64,000 nt of DNA from Annona cherimola. Taxonomy: Eukaryota > Streptophyta > Magnoliopsida > Magnoliales > Annonaceae. Positions 59,501 to 64,000 of this stretch are shown here, piece after piece. Under the pieces are notes generated by a model. That model was not told the origin of the DNA. It made no database searches and saw only the letters and a list, made by a program, of their open reading frames with translations. How positions within the stretch are numbered: the first letter of the stretch is position 1; each line of letters begins with the position of its first letter. Location of the stretch: the NCBI GenBank assembly GCA_030490835.1, contig CM059977.1, positions 35,299,676 through 35,363,675 of the forward strand, written 5' to 3'. The position numbers and the translations under genes were made by a program.

Positions 59501-59673
59501 GAGAGACTGTAGTTGGGGCATGTGAAGATCCGTCAGCTCGGGTCAATTGGGATGGGACTCACTACACAGAGGCTGCTAACAAGTGGATTTTTTCTCAGAT
59601 TGCTAGTGGAGCATTTTCCCACCCACCAGTTCCCATAAATAAGGCGTGTACATTCAACCAATGCCCCCACTGA
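40446..59673 (+). CDS. GDSL esterase/lipase B (five exons, 385 aa)
   Basis: Exons 40446-40701, 53884-54078, 55857-56029, 56261-56525 and 59405-59673 join in frame (1158 nt with stop), with GT-AG introns and the phases of gene A. The protein starts with a signal peptide (SKLLICLGALILIPRISLG) and has GDSNSDTGG (Ser nucleophile), GANFATSASTIR, TFDIGQNDLT, HNTGPIGCL and NWDGTHYTEAANKWIF (Asp and His), so catalysis should be intact. Relative to gene A it lacks REF in exon 1, lacks four residues after STIR, has one extra residue (QSHDFF for LSDFF) and ends in a different tail. Role: secreted ester hydrolase of the ENOD8-like clade, substrate unknown. The 19-kb span, due mainly to a 13.2-kb intron 1, is unusual for this family but every splice site is canonical. 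Confidence 0.92.
40846..41122 (-). mobile_element. Tourist-like MITE, 277 bp, TSD TAA
   Basis: GGGTATGTTTGG...CCAAACACACCT with TAA on each side (40843-40845 and 41123-41125). A (TAA)n tract precedes it at 40814-40834. Confidence 0.88.
41200..42370. repeat. Two copies of the AT-rich dispersed repeat
   Basis: Copies at 41200-41530 and 41960-42370 share AAGTTT(C/T)AT-type entry, TATGTGCAT/TATGCGCAT, ATTCACATAT(G/A), AATAATA and GATTTTACA-like blocks, followed by a TTATGATAACAT-like end. Confidence 0.6.
41822..41873 (+). repeat. Poly-C tract
   Basis: GCCCCGCCCCGCCCC followed by an almost unbroken run of about 35 C. Its complement is a G-run able to form G-quadruplexes. Frames across it are artefacts. 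Its length is likely unreliable in the assembly. Confidence 0.9.
42671..42975 (-). mobile_element. Two adjoining truncated Tourist-like MITEs
   Basis: The first starts TAA|GGTGTGTTTGAC at 42671. Its far end is cut by a second element starting TAA|GGGCATGTTTG at 42865, which itself fades by about 42975. Confidence 0.7.
43396..43439 (+). repeat. (ACG)n microsatellite
   Basis: About 14 ACG/GAC triplets with an AAG interruption. CpG-rich within AT-rich intron DNA. Confidence 0.9.
44185..44488 (-). mobile_element. Tourist-like MITE
   Basis: Family body TTCATTTTTCATAATTATTTTATTTT...CTTATCATATCACATCATTTTC, right end CCAAACACATTC. The left end is degenerate. Confidence 0.65.
45315..45955. mobile_element. 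Foldback element of the 'TTTAAAATGCAAAT' type split by a MITE
   Basis: Left part with GGTATTTGTGTTTTAAATTACC...GTGAAGTTTGATTATTTGCATTTC and right part with GTATTTTAAACCTTG...GAAGTTTGACTCTTTACAATTT. A Tourist-like MITE (45451-45739, GGTGTTTTT...AATACACCC) lies between them. A relative is at about 51020-51520. Confidence 0.6.
46184..46831. mobile_element. hAT-like MITE, 648 bp
   Basis: TAGGGGTGTAAATCAGG...TTTATACCTCTA, flanked by GCACCTGC and GCGCCTGT (8 bp, two mismatches). The interior has GGTCGGGTTGAAAA and CCAACCC modules. Related in ends to 22067-22620. Confidence 0.8.
47690..48580. repeat. Further copies of the AT-rich dispersed repeat
   Basis: 47690-47830 and 48170-48580 share the GTTGAT(A/G)ATTGATGTAAAATTTAATTCA opening and the rest of the family. 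The preceding AATATAAGAATATTTT...AAATTTAACAT blocks (47350-47690 and 47850-48170) are also duplicated, giving a tandem unit of about 480 bp. Confidence 0.65.
49113..49600 (+). mobile_element. Two consecutive Tourist-like MITEs
   Basis: The first runs from about 49113 (GTATTTGGTAACGAATAAAATTTTTTATGG) to GTCAAACATACCC at 49394. The second starts GGATGTGTTTGGTAAAG at 49409 and fades near 49600. Confidence 0.7.
49833..50173. mobile_element. Mutator-like MITE (TTTGCAAATATAC ends)
   Basis: Left end GGGTGATTTGCAAATATAC, right end GGTATATTTGCAAATTACCCC, inverted. The interior repeats TTGCAAATATACTCAC-type modules. Flanking duplications are not clear. Confidence 0.65.
50184..50754. mobile_element. 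hAT-like MITE, third copy
   Basis: GGGTGTTAACGATCAGGTTGG...GACCATTAATACACCTA, with the AAATATCTCAACCCTAAT, AAATGACTTGGTGGGTTG and GTTATTAAACGGGTTAAC modules of the family. The internal purine-rich part (50390-50520) parallels that at 34975-35125. Confidence 0.75.
50965..51060 (+). mobile_element. tRNA-like SINE head candidate
   Basis: GAGAGCTCAGTTGCAAGCAAC (A-box like) and TTGTGGGGTCAAATCCCTAC (B-box like) lie about 50 bp apart. A different family from the main SINE. Confidence 0.4.
51959..52214 (+). mobile_element. Tourist-like MITE
   Basis: GGGTGTATTTTG...TCGAACATACCC with the family body (AAAACTAAAATAGATAAACTACTTATATAGTTAG). Confidence 0.65.
52590..52800 (-). mobile_element. SINE-like element candidate
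   Basis: The minus strand shows GCGCCGTGGTAATGCATGAGG and then GCATTCGACTCTCCCTGG, compatible with A and B boxes, followed by an AT-rich tail. It is GC-richer than its surroundings. Confidence 0.35.
53335..53525. mobile_element. Foldback hairpin element
   Basis: Arms ATGTTAATCTAGTTACATTTATCTATAAATTAAG and its inverse around a short centre. Located shortly before exon 2 of gene B. Confidence 0.6.
54225..54625 (+). pseudogene. RTE-clade LINE, 3' fragment
   Basis: Encodes AEMKMFKWMSGKTRKNKI then NERNRENLKVRP and KMMENKLTFFSHG, matching the region after the reverse transcriptase fingers and palm of plant RTE elements (AEMRMLRWMxGxTRxDxIRNE...LRWFGH). The 3' end has AAGAATGGTGCAACAGAATCCATGCAG and a short TGATGATGAT tail, the same end as the element at 62100-64000 (minus). 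Inserted in gene B intron 2 and absent from gene A. Confidence 0.8.
55130..55317 (+). mobile_element. SINE copy, 5'-truncated, plus orientation
   Basis: GGGAGCTGTTGTCTCCC...GGAGGAGTTATGTATCTCC...GAATGTCTCAGAACTACAATGTAATATATG, ending TGTATGTAAATATAAACC and a short A run. The 3' half matches copies 1-3 of the SINE family. Confidence 0.65.
56640..56880. mobile_element. Foldback hairpin element in gene B intron 4
   Basis: Family centre GGAGTATTATGGTCATTTTCGCCTCTTAAAG and arm TACAATTAGATTAATAAGTTGATAAAAAA. It follows a (TTA)n microsatellite at about 56565-56600. Confidence 0.55.
56946..57203 (-). mobile_element. SINE copy 2 with 16-bp TSD and empty site in gene A
   Basis: The minus strand reads CCAGCGAGGTTTATCCCAACTGG, GTTGTGGGAGGTCACGAGTTTGACTCCC (B box), then GGAGCT...TCTTC modules and a TGTATGTAAATATATT tail. 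CTGCCGATATTTCTAT (56930-56945) and CTGCCAATATCACTAT (57204-57219) flank it. Gene A intron 4 has the unoccupied site CCTGTCAACATCACTATTTAGG near 33540. Confidence 0.85.
58205..58211 (-). promoter_or_regulatory. LTR TATA box
   Basis: TATAAAA on the minus strand in the context CAATTATAAAAGGCA, in the same relation to the palindrome array as in the other LTRs. Confidence 0.55.
58285..59055 (-). repeat. U3 array of AAGTCGACTT palindromes
   Basis: Clusters at 58285-58435 and 58730-59055 contain about ten AAGTCGACTT or GAGTCGACTT cores linked by GCGACTTC(A/G) and CAAGTCGCA. The plus and minus frames here translate into repetitive peptides and are not genes. Confidence 0.85.
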
Positions 59674-59714
59674 TCGTGGTCGAGCTCTTGTTAGGCCTTT
59701 ACACAGAGAAAGAC

Positions 59715-59720
59715 AATAAA
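59715..59720 (+). terminator. Gene B polyadenylation signal
   Basis: AATAAA 42 bp after the stop codon, in sequence conserved with the gene A 3' flank. Confidence 0.6.
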
Positions 59721-59839
59721 AGAAACATGTATGAACTGGCAGTGAAATATTAATGAATATGAAAAATGTCCCCTCCATTAAATTGATTCTCGATCTTGCA
59801 CCCTCGTCCAAGGATTGATTGGGGATCTATCTATTCGCT

Positions 59840-60300
59840 GAGATTTCCCACCCATCCATGTTCTGTACTTTGCTCTCTGCGTGTAATTAATGATGGGGTC
59901 TGCGTGGGAATTGCTTTTAAAAGATAAATGTCAGCTGGGATATGGTTGCGATCAGTGAGATCGTACGAATTTATGTTTACAACCAATTTATCAGGCAGAA
60001 AAATGCGTTTTTTTTTATTTTTCTCAAGAAGGTAGGCCTTACCCAAATCAGCTATCGTATAAAAGTTTTTAATTTTTGTTCTCTACTTTTCTATTGTCGA
60101 AATAAAAAAGAGCATGGGTAAATCAAATATAATAATAATATACGTGCCACATTTCCATAAAAAGAATTAACAGACGTAATCCCAATTCACGAAACACGAA
60201 TGTCTCAGGTTGCACATTGACTAAGGGGGTTCACTGAAAAGCGGTTAAGTTAACGCAGTTAAAAGGTAACGCTGGTGGCTCTTACCTCATTAAGGTTACT
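59840..60300 (+). other. Distal end of the gene B duplication unit
   Basis: Matches 35515-36010 behind gene A in blocks (GAGATTTCCCACCCATCCATGTTCTG, AATTTATGTTTACAACCAATTTATCAGGCA, CAGGTTGCACATTGACTAAGGGGG). Confidence 0.7.
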
Positions 60301-61543
60301 TAGCTGGTGGGTCATCTCAATGTCTTTGCTTTGTTTTTGTTGTTTTTTAAATAATAATAATAATAATAATAAAATTTGTAGTCCAAGCTCTTAGTCATAA
60401 ATCCAACAATGTTGTTAACAATGTAAGCTATGTAAGCATTGCTCCTATGGACTCCAAGCCCAGACCTCCAGCACCTTAAGTTAGACCTTTTGCTTCATTA
60501 AGAATTCATAAAATAAAAAATTTATATTTTATTTGAGCCTTATGGTTTAACACATTATATTTTTGTATATATTATGAGAATCGGGACAACCCATACCACG
60601 TCAAGACTTTCCTAACTCTAACCTTGTATTTTAAAAATCTTGTCAGACTCTATTTTTAGTATAGAATTGGGACAATTTTGATCCAACTATAACTTTTTTG
60701 ATAAGTCTTAAAATAAATTTCAAGTTGATATTGGGATGGCAGGTCATTAAAAAATCCATGTCACTTACAATAGTTTTTTTTAATTTGTATGCTTGTGAAA
60801 TATAAGGTTATAACTATATTAAATTTAAAGGTTAAATTCCTTAATATTTTACTAATTAGTGAGAGAAAAAATCTTTTAGCTATAGTAAAAAGTATTACTA
60901 AATACAAATAGTGTATCGAATTTATTAAAACAAGTTAACAAAATATACCTTATTGAAATTTCATTTTGCAAATCCAATCAATATTCTAGATTGACAATTC
61001 AACTCAATTTTAAAATTTTTATTTTTAAATATTGATTTAGTTTGTAGACTCATTTATATCAAAGTTACAAGTTAATTTTATAAAATACAATTTTAAAAAT
61101 TAAATAATAGTATAACTAATGATAAATGATTTGAGAATTTTGAAAAAATGAGAATAAGATTGAAGATATGTTTATAACTTTTAATAAATGAATATATATA
61201 GGATGGGTCGAAATTCTTTAGGTTGGGAAATGATCAACCCAACCTTGATCCTATTTTTAAATTTAAGTCAAAATTTCTTATCTATCTTTATACTAGGTCA
61301 TATAAGTCAAAAATGATTTGGATTAGGGTAAATCACAGGTTGACCTAACCCTATTTCCATACTATTTGTACATATCAAATCATCACTCATGATGGTCTTC
61401 AAATACATCTACAAAAGTATAATACAAGGGTATAAGTACGATGGATAAAGCAAAACTATGACATTTGTCCTTAACTTATGGTAGACTAAAAAGGGTAATG
61501 TTCCCATGCGATTGGCTAAAATATTGGAGGGGACTTCGGTGTA
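60300..61543. other. AT-rich intergenic sequence
   Basis: A (TAA)n microsatellite at about 60350-60372 and GGGTTGACC-type tracts (60570-60680, 61200-61360) that may be a decayed hAT-like MITE. No gene seen. Confidence 0.35.
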
Positions 61544-61557
61544 GATATTTTTTGAAT

Positions 61558-61843
61558 GTTTTTGATTGGTATATATTTACATCATATTGCATATTATATT
61601 CGAAGTCGTAAGATAATTCTCACAATTTTTTCCAAAAGGAAACTATAAGCTCCCAAATATCAACATAGGAGACAACAAACTCCAAAATATCAATAGGGGA
61701 GACCACTGCTCCCAAATTATATTCAGACCAAAATTCCCACCCATGGATATTCGAACCCACTCACACAGCAGCAAACTCACTCACATAGCAACACGAATGC
61801 TTTACGTCACCGGTAATGACCAATGGAGCATTACTCGGTTGGC
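61558..61843 (-). mobile_element. SINE copy 3 with 14-bp TSD
   Basis: The minus strand reads GCCAACCGAGTAATGCTCC (A-box region), GTGGGTTCGAATATCC (a near-perfect B box), (T)GGGAGC...TCTCC modules, and ends GATGTAAATATATACC. GATATTTTTTGAAT flanks it at 61544-61557 and 61844-61857. It sits within a foldback element whose body continues to about 62040. Confidence 0.88.
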
Positions 61844-62099
61844 GATATTTTTTGAATTTTAAACACAAGGGTATTATGGTTATTTTTGCCTCTTAAAATG
61901 ACTATAATATCCTTATGTTAAAATTTTTAAAAACATCTACACATAGCCAAAAATGATAGAACTTAGTTTCTAAATAAAATAAAATAAATTTAATAAATTT
62001 ATAAAAAAATTTGAGTAGGGTTGGTTGGTCAAAGCCCTCCTATGTTGGCTGGCCCCATGGTATCATTATCTTATCAAAAAAGTGATCTTTATCATTTAA

Positions 62100-64000
62100 G
62101 GCTATCATCATCATCATCACAAGCCATTTTCCACCTATGCGGGGTTAGCTGCATAGATTATGTTGCACCATTCTTGGTGATTGAAGACTAAATTTTCTAT
62201 AATTTATAATATTTTTAAATCTTGTTTAATTATTTTTATCCATATTTTTTGGGTTTGTCTCTCATTCTTCTACCACCTTCTACTTGGATAGACTCTGTTC
62301 TCCTAACCGGTGCTACTTCAGACCTCCTTTTAACATGACTAAATTATTTTAATCTATTTTCTCTCATTTTATCACAAATTGGTTTCACTTTTAAGTTTTC
62401 TCAAATTATTTCATTCATAATTTTATTTTCTCATTTTCTCATTTTCGCTACACTCATTTTTTGTACATGTTATTTTTTAATTGCCCAACATTCTGCCTTA
62501 TAAAGCATAGTAGGTCTAATAGTAGTCTTATAAAATTTTCCTTTTAGTTTGATTTGAACTCGATGGTCATATTAAATTCCTGACATACTTCGTCATTTCT
62601 TCCATCTTGCTTGAATTCTATATATTATATATTTCTCAATTTCTCCATTCTTTTGAACTATTAATCCTAGATACCGGAAGCGATTAGTTCTTGTTACTAC
62701 TTGATCTAAAATCTTAATTGGTTTATCATAATGGTTCTCACTATTGTTAAAATTGCATTTCATATATTCGATTTTTGTGCGACTAATTCTAAAATCATTA
62801 GATTCTAAAGCATCTACCCACTTATTCAATTTTAGATTTTGTCCTTCTTTAGTTTTATCTATTAGAACAATGTTATCTGCAAATAATATACACCAAGGTA
62901 CTTCTTCTTGGAAATATTTAGCAATTTCTTCAATTACTGAGGTAAAAAGGTAAGGACTCAAGGCTGAGCCTTAATGTAAACTATTTTAACTGAAAAAATA
63001 TTAGTATCTTAACTAATGGTCCTCACATTTGTAATAGCCCCCTCATACATATCTTTAATAATATCAATGTATCTGTTATTAATTCTTTTTTTTCATCACT
63101 TGCTGTGTTAACTTTCTTGATACTTGATCGCATGTTTTTTCTAAATCAATAAAAATCATGTATAAGTTCTTTTTTCTTCTTCTTATGTTTTTCAAATAGT
63201 TGTCTAAATAAGAAAATAATTTCAATGGTTGATCTTCCTGGCATAAAACCAAATTGATTTTCAGATATATTAGTTTCCCGCCTTAGTCTATGTTTAGTTA
63301 CTCTTTCCCATAATTTCATAGTATGACTCATTAGTTTTATTCCACGATAATTTGCATAATTTTTGAACATCTCTCTTATTTCTATAGATTGGAACTATAA
63401 TATTTTTCTCCATTCACTTGACATTAATTTTGTTTTTATAATCTTATTAAAGAAATTTATTAACCATGTTGCACCTATATCTCCCGTGTACTTCTATGCC
63501 TCAATTAGTATATTATCTGGGCCTAAGGCTTTTCCTGTTTTCATTTTTCTTATAGTCTCTTTTACTTCGGATATTCAAATTTTTGAGAAATAATTGATAT
63601 TTCCTATTTTTTTCTCTATTTGCGCTAACATCTAATGTTAAATGTTCGTGTGGGGTATCATTTAGTAAATTATAAAAATAAATTTTTCATCTTTCTTTAA
63701 TATCATCATCTTTGACTAGAACTCTTTGGTTCTTACTTTTAATACATTTAATATGTGTTAAATTTTTATCTTTATTTTTTCTTAATTTAGCCAACTAAAA
63801 AATATCCTTTTCCCCTTGTTTAGTTCCTAATCTGTCATATAAGTTATCATAAGCTTTGTGTTTAATATTGCTAATAATCTTTTTATTAGCTTTTTTAATA
63901 GTTTATATTATTGTGAGTTCGTATCATTTTTAATTGCTCTGTTATGTTCTAAACTTTTCTTGTTTAGCATTCATAGCTTTTTGAACATCTTCATTCCATC
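62100..64000 (-). pseudogene. RTE-clade LINE reverse transcriptase pseudogene (runs off the right edge)
   Basis: From right to left on the minus strand: WNEDVQKAMNAKQEKFR, then KAYDNLYDRLGTKQGEKDIF (linker after the endonuclease), KTGKALGPDNI, NYRGIKLMSHTMKLWERV, NQFGFMPGRST, FIDLEKTCD (motif A), LSPYLF-like motif B (frame-shifted), WCILFADNIVLID (motif C, FADD changed to FADN) and ISRTKIEYMKCNF. The 3' end reads AAGAATGGTGCAACATAATC and then TGATGATGATGATGA. Frameshifts, stops and the altered catalytic Asp make it inactive. The endonuclease part lies outside the window. Confidence 0.9.

Overview
The window is AT-rich, repeat-saturated nuclear DNA of a flowering plant. The evidence is spliced secretory GDSL esterase/lipase genes with GT-AG introns, Sirevirus-like Ty1/copia LTRs, Mutator and hAT transposase remnants, Tourist-like and hAT-like MITEs, and plant-type RTE, L1 and SINE retroposons. 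I cannot name the species; the very long, repeat-filled introns would suit a large genome. No bacterial-type features are present.

Only two genes look intact. They are tandem paralogous ENOD8-type GDSL esterase/lipases on the plus strand, each with five exons and the same splice phases. Gene A spans 26440-33989 (390 aa) and gene B spans 40446-59673 (385 aa). Catalytic Ser, Asp and His, the signal peptide and most N-glycosylation sites are conserved. Their promoters, introns and 3' flanks are also homologous, so the duplication unit runs from about 24.9 to 36.1 kb and from about 39.6 to 60.3 kb. A third promoter/5' leader without exons lies at about 3.6-4.85 kb, the relic of a lost or rearranged copy.

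Layout. 0-3.5 kb: end of a hAT transposase pseudogene, a possible ribosomal protein S29 relic, and a tandem triplicate of a roughly 510 bp hairpin-bearing unit with an L1 fragment inside it. 3.5-8.2 kb: relic GDSL promoter, foldback elements and a nested MITE. 8.2-15.3 kb: a Sirevirus-type 3' LTR with a stub of internal sequence (minus strand), then decayed Ty3/gypsy LTR-like DNA. 15.4-19.2 kb: a MuDR-like transposase pseudogene split by a solo LTR with a perfect 5-bp target duplication. 19.2-24.9 kb: mostly unassigned, with a small Cys-rich ORF, a clean hAT-like MITE and a SINE. 24.9-36.1 kb: gene A. 36.1-39.6 kb: nested MITE, Ty3/gypsy chromovirus 3' remnant and tandem repeats. 39.6-60.3 kb: gene B, with a 13.2-kb first intron full of MITEs, an RTE fragment in intron 2, and a SINE plus a solo LTR in intron 4. 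60.3-64 kb: a SINE and an RTE-clade LINE pseudogene running off the right edge on the minus strand.

The two paralogs act as dated reference points for the mobile elements. At several sites one paralog keeps the empty site while the other carries the insertion and its target duplication, so element ends can be read directly. The most distinctive material is a tRNA-derived SINE family (at least three near-complete copies with target duplications), a palindrome-rich U3 array shared by all three LTRs, and a foldback-inside-Tourist composite found twice with the inner element at the same position of the host MITE.
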